The notes: generated from the letters alone by a model not told the origin. 64,000 bases of DNA from JBGSBR01 sp041730495 (GCA_041730495.1 JBGSBR010000003.1:1-64000), one strand, 5' to 3'; positions 25,762-34,764 are shown, counted from the first letter of the stretch. Numbers and translations are program-made.

Positions 25762-26406
25762 TTACTCAAACGCATTGCGATTTTCAATCGCTTTCTTCAA
25801 CGTCATGTAGTCTGCATACTCGAGATTGCCACCCATCGGTAGACCATAGCCGAGTCGTGAGATAGAGAACTCTTGACCTGCTTCCTTTTTAAGATCTTGG
25901 AGACGATTACGGATGTACATCGCTGTCGCTTCACCTTCCATATCTGGATTGGTCGCGAGGATGACCTCTTTGACTACAGCCACTTCATCAAGTGCATCTT
26001 TTGCTGGACGAATCCTTTGAATCAATCGATCGATGAAAATATCTTCAGGTCCGATATGATTGAGTGGATCGATCCGGCCATGAAGGACGTGATAGACACC
26101 ATCATAGATGTTTCCTGTTTCCATCGAGAGCAGATCAATCACATCTTCGATGACAGTGATCTTCGATTTATCGCGACCAGGATCAGCGCAGATTGAGCAG
26201 ATCTCTTCTTCTGTGAGATTCATACAGATGCTACAGCGTTTCGTGCGCTCTTTGAGCTGCGACATATGCACTGCAAACGCTTTCAGATCCTGCTCAGGCA
26301 ATCTAAGTAAATAGAAAGCCAGGCGATTGGCGCTTTTTTCACCAATGCCTGGTAATCTTTCTAGAAATAAGGCGATTTGTTTGAGACTTGAGGGTAATGA
26401 TGCCAT
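25762..26406 (-). CDS. recR: Recombination protein RecR
   Basis: A 214-residue protein. Helix-hairpin-helix RLPGIGEKSANRLAFYLL (near 18-35), zinc finger CSIC...CSIC (near 57-72), Toprim domain starting ITVIEDVIDLLSMET (near 83) and the C-terminal SRLGYGLPMGGNLEYAD (near 183). Works with RecF/RecO in gap repair. Starts four bases after the RNase J stop; the pair is an operon. Its end meets the orphan gene tail-to-tail with one base between. Confidence 0.95.
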   Translation of the reverse strand: MASLPSSLKQIALFLERLPGIGEKSANRLAFYLLRLPEQDLKAFAVHMSQLKERTKRCSICMNLTEEEICSICADPGRDKSKITVIEDVIDLLSMETGNIYDGVYHVLHGRIDPLNHIGPEDIFIDRLIQRIRPAKDALDEVAVVKEVILATNPDMEGEATAMYIRNRLQDLKKEAGQEFSISRLGYGLPMGGNLEYADYMTLKKAIENRNAFE

Positions 26407-26410
26407 ATCG

Positions 26411-28081
26411 TTACATAACTACAACATCAATCGTAACCAATGGTTTACGACCTCGTTCTTTGTAAAAGAATGTTTCCAGATCACGGCCGATATCACGCTT
26501 AATAGCAGTGACATCAAGCACCATATCTGGTTTTGATTTCATGAGCTTCTCTACATATTTGGCGGCTTTATCAAACAGCTCTTCTTCTTTCTTCTCAAAC
26601 ACGAATCCACGTGAGAAGAAACGAGGCTTCGCCACGAGTTTACCAGTAGCATCGACTATGAGGATCGAGACAACCATACCTTCTGAGGATAAAGTTTGAC
26701 GATCACGCAGTACGACATTGCCGACATCTCCGACACCATATGCATCGACATAGATACTCTTGGTTTCGACAGCTTTACCAGGTTTGACTTCAGCTTTGCT
26801 GAACTCCACAGTATCACCTTCCATCAGCATGAACACTGTTTCTTTTTTGAATCCCATATCAATCATCAGTTTTTGATACTGTCTTTGATGACGTACCGTA
26901 CCACCGATTGGGATAAAATATTTCGGATTAGTGAATCGTGCGAGGAACTTGATATCTTCTTGATTACCATGACCTGAGGCATGAAGCGCATCTTGGATGG
27001 CAGAGTAGACGACATCTGCACCTTGCAGTGTCATCTCCTCAATCAGCGAATATACTTCGTTTTCATTACCTGGGATCGGATCTGAGGAAAAGATCACTTT
27101 GTCACCTGGGGCAATCTTGATATTGGCATTTCTTTTTTGTGAGATCTTGGATAGTGCAGATCCATACTGACCTTGTGAGCCAGCAGCGATGATACACACT
27201 TTGTTCCCAGGTAATTTCTTGACCTCTTCTTCTTTTCCGACTAAGGAAAAGGGGATAGGCAGATACCCAATCTCCGCTGCAGCTTCAGTGTTCTGACGCA
27301 TCGAACGGCCGAGGAAGATAATCTTACGATTAAATTTGATGGCAGCTTCTACACATTGACGAATACGTGAGATGTTGGATGAGAACGTTGTCATGATAAA
27401 TTTACCTTTGGTTTTACGCATCTCATCTTCGAAAGTCTGTCCGACGATCGCTTCAGAGAGAGTAAGTCCTTCACGTTCTGAGCCGAGGGCATCTGAAAGA
27501 AGACATAGCACTCCATCTGCACCAGCACTGGTGATTTCATGGAAATCAGGTGGCTCAGCATAAGGTGGTGTCAGATCAAACTTGAAATCTGGTCCATGAT
27601 ACATCACACCGATTGGTGTTTTGATCAAGATATGTGTTGGATCTGGGATCGAGTGCGCGACATGGATAAAACGTGCTTTCATGCCACCTATTTCATACCA
27701 TTTTTTGTATTCAATTTCACGAAAATCAATAGATTCATTGTATTCCTTGAATTTATTGGTCACAAACATCTTGGTGAGTTTGCTACCGTACATCGGAGGT
27801 TTACCGAGATTTACATAGTGAAATGGTAATGCGCCAATATGATCTTCATGACCGTGGGTCAAGAGAATTGCGCGAATCTTATCTTTTTTGTCCATCAGAT
27901 AACTGATGTCTGGGATGATAAGATCAACTCCCATCTCTGTAGCGCTTGGGAAACCCATGCCACAGTCAACGATAATAATATCTTGTAATTCGTCGTTGTT
28001 ATACAACTCATACAGATACATGTTTTTGGTAACGCCTACGACGCCACCCAAAGGTACAAAACGTACTTTGTATTGGTCCAT
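26411..28081 (-). CDS. rnj: Ribonuclease J
   Basis: A 556-residue metallo-beta-lactamase/beta-CASP nuclease. HGHEDH at residues 76-81 binds zinc; further ligands lie in HVAHSIPDP (near 143) and YHGPDFKFD (near 163); ALHASGHGNQEDI (near 366) is the beta-CASP motif C. Acts as 5' exonuclease and endonuclease in mRNA decay and rRNA maturation, likely also on the 16S stem in this window. Upstream TGGTATAAT boxes on the minus strand (28249-28257; 28413-28421) suggest a long structured leader. Confidence 0.95.
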   Translation of the reverse strand: MDQYKVRFVPLGGVVGVTKNMYLYELYNNDELQDIIIVDCGMGFPSATEMGVDLIIPDISYLMDKKDKIRAILLTHGHEDHIGALPFHYVNLGKPPMYGSKLTKMFVTNKFKEYNESIDFREIEYKKWYEIGGMKARFIHVAHSIPDPTHILIKTPIGVMYHGPDFKFDLTPPYAEPPDFHEITSAGADGVLCLLSDALGSEREGLTLSEAIVGQTFEDEMRKTKGKFIMTTFSSNISRIRQCVEAAIKFNRKIIFLGRSMRQNTEAAAEIGYLPIPFSLVGKEEEVKKLPGNKVCIIAAGSQGQYGSALSKISQKRNANIKIAPGDKVIFSSDPIPGNENEVYSLIEEMTLQGADVVYSAIQDALHASGHGNQEDIKFLARFTNPKYFIPIGGTVRHQRQYQKLMIDMGFKKETVFMLMEGDTVEFSKAEVKPGKAVETKSIYVDAYGVGDVGNVVLRDRQTLSSEGMVVSILIVDATGKLVAKPRFFSRGFVFEKKEEELFDKAAKYVEKLMKSKPDMVLDVTAIKRDIGRDLETFFYKERGRKPLVTIDVVVM

Positions 28082-28442
28082 AAATATAAATAAATGTTAA
28101 TGATGAGCGCAAAAGTTCTACTCTTTTGCGTTCCTGAATTGAAAATATAAGGCTCCTCAAGGAGTTGAAATCCTTCCGTAGCTCATCTGATTGAGCGAAG
28201 GAGGATAATCGGCTTATATGCTCGATTCAAAAACGGTAATTTAGTTCATTATACCAGCTTTGTATCTCGCCAAAACGTATCTGTTTTCCTTTTTAATCCT
28301 TTTAAACTATCTTCGCGAAGGCGGATGATATTTGCTATACTGTGGTGGCGATTAAGGCTGAATATAGCAGGATGAACGAGGTCTCAGATATCTGTGCGAG
28401 ATAGTTAATTATACCATATTTTCATATATTTTTAAATACTCA
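28082..28442. promoter_or_regulatory. Structured divergent intergenic region between rnj and the DUF59 gene
   Basis: 360 bases without a gene. GCAAAAG/CTTTTGC (about 28109-28130) is a hairpin near the rnj start. The two-hairpin element described separately is at 28153-28206. Extended -10 boxes TGGTATAAT on the minus strand lie at 28249-28257 and 28413-28421. TATACT on the plus strand is at 28336-28341. TTAAACTATCTTCG (28302-28315) pairs with CGAGATAGTTAA (28397-28408) around a ~80-base loop, and CTTCGCGAAG (28311-28320) is a perfect palindrome. Confidence 0.55.
28153..28206 (+). ncRNA. Two-hairpin RNA element, copy A
   Basis: Hairpin 1: CTCC-TCAA-GGAG (28153-28164). Hairpin 2: ATCC-(T)-TCC-[GTA]-GCTCA pairs with TGAGC-[GAA]-GGA-GGAT (28170-28206). 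The same layout recurs at 41598-41654, with the inner stem changed from GCTCA/TGAGC to GTCA/TGAC on both sides, a compensatory change. The 3x3 internal loop (GWA/GAA) could form G-A pairs. It could be read on either strand; the plus strand matches copy B. Confidence 0.6.
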
Positions 28443-28748
28443 ATGATACAAATAACCAAAGATCAGGTAGAAAACAAGCTTCTTGAAGTCATGGATCCCG
28501 AGCTTTATATGTCTATTGTTGACCTCGGACTCATCTATGATATTGATATCCAAGAAGAAAAAGTGACAGTGCATATGACACTCACTACACTTGGGTGTCC
28601 ACTTTTTGATACGATTGAAGAAGATGTCAAAACCAAAGTCGGAGAGCTTGGCATCGATGAAGATAAAGTCACTATCAAGCTGACCTTTGATCCACCTTGG
28701 ACTATGGATCGGATGTCAGAGCGAGGCAAAGCTATGATGGGTATTTAA
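28443..28748 (+). CDS. DUF59/MIP18-type iron-sulfur cluster assembly protein
   Basis: A 101-residue protein. It has the DUF59 pattern VMDPELYMSIVDLGLIYDID (residues 16-35), the conserved Cys52 in TTLGCPLFD, and FDPPWTMDRMSERGK near the end, as in SufT, PaaD and the MIP18 family, which help deliver Fe-S clusters. No suf or isc genes are nearby. The next gene starts seven bases downstream. Confidence 0.85.
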   Translation: MIQITKDQVENKLLEVMDPELYMSIVDLGLIYDIDIQEEKVTVHMTLTTLGCPLFDTIEEDVKTKVGELGIDEDKVTIKLTFDPPWTMDRMSERGKAMMGI

Positions 28749-28755
28749 AAAAACT

Positions 28756-29289
28756 ATGCAATCCACTACTAAAAAACCACCAGCAAGAATAGATAATCCC
28801 TTTGAAAAAGTAGTTGAGTTTGGAAAAGACAGCGTCAAACAAGCTGTTGATGTTTTTATTCCAGTAGCAGATATGTTTGGTAAACCAGAAGGTGCTGTCG
28901 AGATGGAAGGCAAAAATAATCACTCTCAAGTAGATTTTTCAAAGTTAGAAAAAGCATACGCTGCGCAAGATCAAGAAGCTATAGAAAAATACTCCCAAGA
29001 GCTCAACCCTAAATCTGCCGAAGAACAAGCACATCGAAAACGCCATCAAGAAGTAAAACGTGAAGAAGAAGAGTACTATATGCGAACCAAACAAGAAGAA
29101 GCAGAAAAAGAACGACAAGAAGAGATAGAGAAACAACAGCAAGAACAAGCCTCATATGAACAACATCAAGCGCAATCTCAGGACTCGAATCCAAAAGGAA
29201 AGACTCGTAAAAATATCATGGGTGGCGGCAAGAAAATCGCGAGTACTGAGCTTCCTGCCGAGGTAAAACCAGGCGGCGGTAAGCAGTAA
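28756..29289 (+). CDS. Hypothetical charged coiled-coil protein
   Basis: A 177-residue protein. After a short N-terminal part (VVEFGKDSVKQAVDVFIP), residues about 80-140 are nearly all Glu, Lys, Arg and Gln (EEEEYYMRTKQEEAEKERQ), a long charged helix; the tail is Gly/Lys-rich (NIMGGGKKIAS, KPGGGKQ). No known family. The charged helix could bind nucleic acid or another protein. Probably co-transcribed with the DUF59 gene and ends 20 bases before tRNA-Pro. Confidence 0.6.
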   Translation: MQSTTKKPPARIDNPFEKVVEFGKDSVKQAVDVFIPVADMFGKPEGAVEMEGKNNHSQVDFSKLEKAYAAQDQEAIEKYSQELNPKSAEEQAHRKRHQEVKREEEEYYMRTKQEEAEKERQEEIEKQQQEQASYEQHQAQSQDSNPKGKTRKNIMGGGKKIASTELPAEVKPGGGKQ

Positions 29290-29309
29290 TTCTGCTAGAA
29301 TAGCAAACA

Positions 29310-29383
29310 CGGAATGTAGTTCAGATGGCTAGAACACACGGTTCGGGACCGTGAGGTCGGCGGTTCGAGTCCGCCCATTCCGA
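29310..29383 (+). tRNA. tRNA-Pro (CGG)
   Basis: A cloverleaf: acceptor CGGAATG/CATTCCG, D stem GTTC/GAAC, anticodon stem CACGG/CCGTG with loop TTCGGGA (anticodon CGG), T arm GGCGG-TTCGAGT-CCGCC, discriminator A at 29383. CCA is not encoded. The next base is C and then the ATG of the peptidase gene, so tRNA 3' processing would also create that gene's mRNA 5' end. Confidence 0.94.
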
Positions 29384-29384
29384 C

Positions 29385-29996
29385 ATGAAATTATTACTCA
29401 CATCCAATGGCCTCACAACATCAGCTATTCAAACAGCTTTTTTTGAGTTGGTAAGTAAAAAACCTGCTGACATCAAGCTGGCTTTTATCCCTACAGCTGC
29501 TGATCCTGAAGAAGATAAAACTTTCGTCGATCAGACTATTAAACAACTACTTGAACTCGGACTCGCACCGACAATGATCGATCTGAAAAACTGTCTACCA
29601 GAAACTATTGCGCAAACCTTAAGCTCCTTTGATGTCATCTATGTGAATGGTGGAAATACATTTTATTTATTGTACTGGGCACTCAAATCTGGATTTTATG
29701 AATACATGAAATCAGGTAAAGCGGATCATCAACTCTACGTCGGCTCAAGTGCTGGAAGTATGCTCACCAATCCAACTATCGAAGTAGCTTATTGGAAAGG
29801 CTGGGCAGATCCTAGTGTTGTAAAACTCGAAAGCTTAAATGGCCTTAACCTTGTCGATTTCTATATTTTTGCGCATTATGGTGAGCAGTGGCAAGAAGTT
29901 GTAGAAGAAAAGAAAAAAACCTTAAATGGTGAGCTGTATGCACTTGAAGATAAACAAGCGTTATCTGTCATAAATAAGAAAGTAAACCTGATTTAA
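29385..29996 (+). CDS. Peptidase S51 family protein (peptidase E-like)
   Basis: A 203-residue serine peptidase of the class-I glutamine amidotransferase-like fold. The nucleophile elbow is VGSSAGSM with Ser122; VIYVNGGNTFYLL (near 85) is the conserved GGN block; FIPTAADPEEDK (near 34) is typical. PepE cuts Asp-Xaa dipeptides, and cyanophycinases belong to the same family, so the true substrate is open. It starts one base after tRNA-Pro and has no room for a ribosome site, which implies a leaderless message made by tRNA processing. Confidence 0.85.
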   Translation: MKLLLTSNGLTTSAIQTAFFELVSKKPADIKLAFIPTAADPEEDKTFVDQTIKQLLELGLAPTMIDLKNCLPETIAQTLSSFDVIYVNGGNTFYLLYWALKSGFYEYMKSGKADHQLYVGSSAGSMLTNPTIEVAYWKGWADPSVVKLESLNGLNLVDFYIFAHYGEQWQEVVEEKKKTLNGELYALEDKQALSVINKKVNLI

Positions 29997-30003
29997 CTTG
30001 CAG

Positions 30004-30009
30004 TATAAT
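30004..30009 (+). promoter_or_regulatory. -10 box of cysS, leaderless type
   Basis: TATAAT seven bases before ATG 30016, overlapping the end of the S51 peptidase gene's downstream flank. Confidence 0.7.
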
Positions 30010-30015
30010 AACCTC

Positions 30016-31410
30016 ATGCATCTCTACGACACACTTAGTAAATCAGTCAAAATCCTACCTCCGCCAACAGAACAAAAACTCATCAAACTTTATACCTGTG
30101 GACCGACAGTCTATGACTTCACCCACATCGGTCATATGCGCAAATACTCGATGGATGATCTACTGAAACGCTCACTCAAATATCTCGGCTATGACGTCAA
30201 ACATGTGATGAATATCACTGATGTGGGCCATCTGAGCGGAGATGATGACAGTGGAGAAGACAAACTCGAAAAAGGTGCAAAAAAATACGGCAAATCTGTC
30301 TGGGATGTAGCCGCGGAGTACACCACTTTTTTCATGGATACGATGCATGCTATCGGTGTACAAGATGCAGATATGACTTTGAAAGCGACAAACTATATCT
30401 CACAGATGATTGAATTGATAGAAAAACTAGATAAAAAAGGCTTTACCTATGAAACAGATGAAGCAGTTTACTTCGATACAACGAAGTTTCCGACTTACGG
30501 CCAGCTCTCAGGACAAAAACTCGAAGACAAGCTACAAGGTGCACGTGATGATGTCCATATCGATGCTCAAAAGAAAAACCCCGCTGATTTTGCACTGTGG
30601 TTTAAACGCGTCGGACGATTTGCTGATCATACGATGCACTGGCCAAGTCCATGGGGGGATGGTTTCCCAGGCTGGCATATCGAGTGTTCAGCTATCAGTA
30701 TGTCAGCATTTGACTCACCAACAATTGATATTCATACCGGCGGCATAGATCATATCCCCGTGCATCATGAAAATGAGATTGCACAATCAGAGGCTGCAAC
30801 AGGAGAGACATTTGTGAAATGGTGGGTCCACTATGCGTTTTTGAATGTCGAAGGCGAGAAGATGAGCAAATCCAAAGGAAACTTTTACACCATCAAAGAC
30901 CTGCAAGAAAAACAAATTGACCCAATGGCTGTGCGTTATCTTTTCTTACAAACTCACTATCGCAAAGGCCTCAACTTCACCTGGGAAGCAGTCAAAGCAG
31001 CTGATGAAGCTCTCAAAAATTTACGAGCAACATATGCACGTCTTGAAAATGATGATAGTGCAACAACAAGTAATGTTAAAACATATCGTCAACGTTTCAG
31101 TAATGCACTTGGTGATGATCTGAATACCGCTCAAGCTTTGGCAGTATTGTGGGAAGTGCTCAAATCTGATTTATCAGACGAAGATAAAATGACCCTTAGT
31201 CAAGAGTTCGACATAGTTTTCGGACTTGGATTTACACAAACTGCAACAATCGATATCCCCGATGAAATCACTCAACTTGCACAAAAAAGAGAAGCAGCTC
31301 GTAAAAATAAAGACTTTCAAACCTCAGATGATCTGCGATCTCAAATCGCAAAAGCTGGATACGAAGTAGAGGATACAGCAGCTGGTTTTACTCTCAAAAA
31401 AACTTCTTGA
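30016..31410 (+). CDS. cysS: Cysteinyl-tRNA synthetase
   Basis: A 464-residue class I synthetase. CGPTVYDFTHIGHMRKY holds the first zinc Cys and the HIGH motif (residues 37-40); GWHIECSAIS and GGIDHIPVHHENE (near 210-240) complete the zinc and cysteine site; KMSKS is at 282-286. C-terminal helical anticodon-binding domain from about 320, with KREAARKNKDFQTSDDLR near the end. The start at 30016 (MHLYD) follows the promoter; an earlier ATG at 29998 precedes the -10 box. Confidence 0.96.
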   Translation: MHLYDTLSKSVKILPPPTEQKLIKLYTCGPTVYDFTHIGHMRKYSMDDLLKRSLKYLGYDVKHVMNITDVGHLSGDDDSGEDKLEKGAKKYGKSVWDVAAEYTTFFMDTMHAIGVQDADMTLKATNYISQMIELIEKLDKKGFTYETDEAVYFDTTKFPTYGQLSGQKLEDKLQGARDDVHIDAQKKNPADFALWFKRVGRFADHTMHWPSPWGDGFPGWHIECSAISMSAFDSPTIDIHTGGIDHIPVHHENEIAQSEAATGETFVKWWVHYAFLNVEGEKMSKSKGNFYTIKDLQEKQIDPMAVRYLFLQTHYRKGLNFTWEAVKAADEALKNLRATYARLENDDSATTSNVKTYRQRFSNALGDDLNTAQALAVLWEVLKSDLSDEDKMTLSQEFDIVFGLGFTQTATIDIPDEITQLAQKREAARKNKDFQTSDDLRSQIAKAGYEVEDTAAGFTLKKTS

Positions 31411-31436
31411 CAAGAAATCAATTCTAGTTATACAAT
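31407..31436 (+). promoter_or_regulatory. Promoter of the small coiled-coil gene
   Basis: TTGACA (31407-31412), 18-base spacer, TACAAT (31431-31436). The ATG at 31444 is eight bases after; the ATG at 31435 falls within the -10 box. Confidence 0.7.
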
Positions 31437-31443
31437 GACACAT

Positions 31444-31662
31444 ATGCTTACTATTAATGATTTAACTCTGATTCGACAAATAGTTAAAGAAGAAGTTGGT
31501 GATAATCTCAAATTATTTCAACAAGAGATGAAGAGAGATATCCAAAAACTATCAGATCAAATGGTAGAATTTACAGAAGCAATGATCGAACCTACAGCAG
31601 ATATATTAAATGATCATGAAACCCGGATTTCAAAGCTTGAAGATAGTAGTAATCTTCGCTAA
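31444..31662 (+). CDS. Small coiled-coil protein, hypothetical
   Basis: A 72-residue, fully helical-looking protein with heptad-type spacing (EVGDNLKLFQQEMKRDIQKL, then MVEFTEAMIEPTADILNDHE, then ETRISKLED). Such short proteins are frequent in CPR genomes; I know of no function. Its last bases overlap the end of the convergent acyl-CoA synthetase gene by four bases. Start chosen by promoter position. Confidence 0.65.
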   Translation: MLTINDLTLIRQIVKEEVGDNLKLFQQEMKRDIQKLSDQMVEFTEAMIEPTADILNDHETRISKLEDSSNLR

Positions 31663-33749
31663 ACAATCACTCGCGCATCGACCACAATCATACCTTCATC
31701 TGTCATCATCAAAGGGTTGATATCAATCTCTTTGATCTCTGTAATATGATCCATGAGACCAGCAAGCTTGGATACCGCACTATACAACATCTGAGCATTC
31801 AGAATCGGCATATTTCTGTAGCCTGTGACAAATTTACTCAGCTTACTCGCGTGGAGCTTGATCAAGAAGTCAGCATAAGAAACCGGGATCACAAACTGGA
31901 TAGTTTCATGTAATAACTCTGCATATATACCACCGAATCCCACCAAAATAACTGGTCCAAACAACGGGTCACGTTTAGCACCAATGATTAGCTCATAGCC
32001 TGAGTATTGTTTTTGGATGTAACAACCTCCCGCTTGCTTTGCAAGATATTGATAAGCTTCAGTCAGCTCTTTCCAACTATTGATATTCGTAATCACACCT
32101 TTGACCTCGGTTTTATGAGTGACGTTTGAAGCAGCAGTTTTGGCTACGAGCGGGTAGCCAAACTGTTGCACAACGAGTTTCAGATCATTTTCTGACGTAG
32201 CCAAAACAGTTTGAATTGTTTGTAATCCAATATGATCCATTACTTTCAATGCATTGTGTTGTGGTATAAATGATTTGTTTTTGACTGTATCGAGGAGTAA
32301 GCTTTGAATCTCATATTGCTTCATCACTGCAGTAGACATAGTGATTGGTGTAGCAACAGTTTCTTTCGCATTTTCGCGGTACCAACAGATCTTCTCTAAA
32401 GCGCGGACCAAAAGCTCAAATGCCCGGAAACTACCGATACGTTGTTGTTCGAAATATTCATGTGCATCATGCACTGACCGTTCACCCATAAAGACTGGAT
32501 AAATTGGTCGAAATGTAGCTTTTTCTTTGGCATATTTTTTTTGAAGTTTCGTAAGTATCTGGGCAGTTTCCAAGATCTCAGTATTCGCTTGAGGAGTAAG
32601 AAGGACGATTACGCCACCGACATCATGTTCTTCCTGAGTATTTTGGATTGCTTTTTCATAATCAAATGCACTCGCATCACCTAGTAAATCGATCGGATTA
32701 TGGACAGTGATTTTCTTGAAGTCATCAAAAGCTTTGTGAAGTTTACTTTTAGTTTCTTCTGAGACAGTAACTAAGTGTAAATTATGATCAATCAGCTCAT
32801 CTGCGAGCAGTACTCCCATACCACCAGCATTTGATAAAACTAACATATTTCGAGATGTTGGTAACTGATTGCGGCTAAAAAGCTCAAGGATCACGGTAAA
32901 CTCACTGATATCAAGTGCTCTGATAGCTCCAGCTTGCTCACAAAGGGCATTGAAGACTGCGTCGTCGCCTACCATACTGCCAGTATGCGAAACCGCTGCT
33001 TGCGAGCCTTCTGTGGTGCGTCCGGCTTTTAGGATTACCACTGGTTTACGCTTGGTGACTGCCGCAAGAACCTCACGAAAGCGGGGACCATCGGTCACAT
33101 CTTCGAGATACATACCAATTACTTTCGTATTTTCATCTTGAGCAAGATACTCAAGGGTTTCCGATTCATCGATATTCGTTTTATTACCCAGACTGATCAG
33201 GTGTGAGAAGCCAAGATGAGCATGACCGACTACATAGTCGATAAGTGCACTTCCAAGTGCTCCAGATTGAGAAATAATACCGATGTTTCCTTTGGGTGCG
33301 ACATATTTGAAAAAGGTCGCATTGACGCCTTTGGCAGTATTTACAAACCCGATACAGTTTGGTCCAAGTAACCGCAGATCAAATTCAGCAATTTTCTCTT
33401 TCAGTAATTTTTCTAGCTCATCTCCTTCTGGCGTATGAATCTCTTTAAAGCCCGCTGCAAAAAGTACAATATGTTGGCATCCCACATCACGGATTTGTGC
33501 GAAATACTCTACAGCTACCTTGGCAGGAAGTGCGATAATCACTAAATCAATTTTTTGTCCAATCGAAATGAGATCTTTATGAGTTTTTTTGCCTAAAATC
33601 TCTTCTCCTGATGGATGGACGAAGTAAAGATCGCCTTTAAAGCCTTGCTCAATCATGTTTTTGGCGACGAGATGACCTACTTTTTGAGGGTTTTGCGAGA
33701 CGCCGACGATAGCGATAGACTTGGGTTCGAAGAGTGTTTTCAGCGACAT
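31659..33749 (-). CDS. ADP-forming acyl-CoA (acetate-CoA) synthetase, fused alpha-beta
   Basis: A 696-residue protein. N-terminal CoA-binding Rossmann domain (SIAIVGVSQNPQKVGH, residues 10-25), succinyl-CoA-ligase-like domains with LGPNCIGFVN (near 120), IISQSGALG (near 152) and the phospho-His in AAVSHTGSM (His255), then a C-terminal ATP-grasp domain from about 480 (GYPLVAKTAASNVTHKTEVK). The enzyme converts acetyl-CoA, ADP and Pi to acetate and ATP, an energy-yielding step in fermenters. Start at 33749: TATACT on the minus strand lies seven bases upstream (33756-33761). Confidence 0.92.
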   Translation of the reverse strand: MSLKTLFEPKSIAIVGVSQNPQKVGHLVAKNMIEQGFKGDLYFVHPSGEEILGKKTHKDLISIGQKIDLVIIALPAKVAVEYFAQIRDVGCQHIVLFAAGFKEIHTPEGDELEKLLKEKIAEFDLRLLGPNCIGFVNTAKGVNATFFKYVAPKGNIGIISQSGALGSALIDYVVGHAHLGFSHLISLGNKTNIDESETLEYLAQDENTKVIGMYLEDVTDGPRFREVLAAVTKRKPVVILKAGRTTEGSQAAVSHTGSMVGDDAVFNALCEQAGAIRALDISEFTVILELFSRNQLPTSRNMLVLSNAGGMGVLLADELIDHNLHLVTVSEETKSKLHKAFDDFKKITVHNPIDLLGDASAFDYEKAIQNTQEEHDVGGVIVLLTPQANTEILETAQILTKLQKKYAKEKATFRPIYPVFMGERSVHDAHEYFEQQRIGSFRAFELLVRALEKICWYRENAKETVATPITMSTAVMKQYEIQSLLLDTVKNKSFIPQHNALKVMDHIGLQTIQTVLATSENDLKLVVQQFGYPLVAKTAASNVTHKTEVKGVITNINSWKELTEAYQYLAKQAGGCYIQKQYSGYELIIGAKRDPLFGPVILVGFGGIYAELLHETIQFVIPVSYADFLIKLHASKLSKFVTGYRNMPILNAQMLYSAVSKLAGLMDHITEIKEIDINPLMMTDEGMIVVDARVIV

Positions 33750-33823
33750 AGATTCAGTATAGAACATAGACTCACAAACCGAAATAGCGAACAATTATGA
33801 GTAATTTCTACACACAAAATCAT

Positions 33824-33851
33824 TTGACAAAAAAGTAAGAGAGGGTATGAT
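33824..33851 (+). promoter_or_regulatory. Promoter of the HD-like gene
   Basis: TTGACA (33824-33829), 16-base spacer, TATGAT (33846-33851). No ATG, GTG or TTG lies at the leaderless position; CTG at 33857 does. Confidence 0.65.
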
Positions 33852-33856
33852 AAATA

Positions 33857-34744
33857 CTGTCTTTCAGTTCAATTACAACTATAGCACCAGAAGTTTTACC
33901 ATATAGTTCAGAAGAGTTAGTACCGAATGATCAATCGGGGCTGCTAAGATTAAATATACTTCAAAGTGAAATACCAGTAACTAGAGAAGCGGCAACCTTA
34001 ACGGCCCAATATGGTCTTCATGATATTTATACATCCGCTATACAAATCTTAATCAATGGTAATGTGCTGGGTCATAACGCTGATGGATGGGAAAATGCAG
34101 GACTCCATAATCTACTAGTAGGAAAAGTTGCAGGAATGACTTTGCAATATGCAGGATGTACTACAGAAGAAATTATACGTGCAATGTACGCAGGAGTCAT
34201 ACACGATGCTAGACAACGCCGTCTAAAAGAAGCCGCCGGTAATAATGCCCGAACTGTCAATGGCATAACAACATATGATATGTCTCAACAAGCTATTGAA
34301 GCTACTGAAAGATTACATTTAATTGAAGCGCATGTACCTGGTCTTGAATGTGTTCACCCAGATATTCATGCGATTATACAAGTTACTAGTTTAAATTGGG
34401 ATTATCCATATTGGTCAAATGAAATGGCTGCTTTACGATATGCAGACTCTTGTGTTGGGTCGTTGCCTCAAGAATCTGGTGTGCACGGAAATGCAGAAGA
34501 TTTATTAGGATATGATGCACGTATTAGGATCCTCAAACAAAGGAAACCAGAATTTACTGATGATTGGGATAGACTTTTTACATTAACTCAAAATTTAGAA
34601 AGAAACTTTATTTGTTTAGTTAACAACTGGAACAGAGACACGATTGGGGATATACCGCAAGAAGAAAGAACTCGTTTTTTACAAACAATTCGTAATGAAA
34701 TAGGTGCTCAAACACCACTTCCATATATTGCTCTTGCTGCCTAA
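33857..34744 (+). CDS. HD-domain-like protein, apparent CTG start
   Basis: The open frame begins after a stop at 33851 and has coding character (ITTIAPEVLPYSSEELV) well before the first GTG at 34064, which falls inside a helix. The only plausible start at the promoter is CTG 33857, giving 295 residues. His84, His116-Asp117 (VIHDARQRR) and Asp near 196 (RYADSCVG) fit the H...HD...D metal pattern of HD hydrolases, which often act on nucleotides or phosphodiesters. Substrate unknown. 20 bases before the ABC operon. Confidence 0.6.
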   Translation: MSFSSITTIAPEVLPYSSEELVPNDQSGLLRLNILQSEIPVTREAATLTAQYGLHDIYTSAIQILINGNVLGHNADGWENAGLHNLLVGKVAGMTLQYAGCTTEEIIRAMYAGVIHDARQRRLKEAAGNNARTVNGITTYDMSQQAIEATERLHLIEAHVPGLECVHPDIHAIIQVTSLNWDYPYWSNEMAALRYADSCVGSLPQESGVHGNAEDLLGYDARIRILKQRKPEFTDDWDRLFTLTQNLERNFICLVNNWNRDTIGDIPQEERTRFLQTIRNEIGAQTPLPYIALAA

Positions 34745-34764
34745 ATCCCTGATAAAATAGATGA

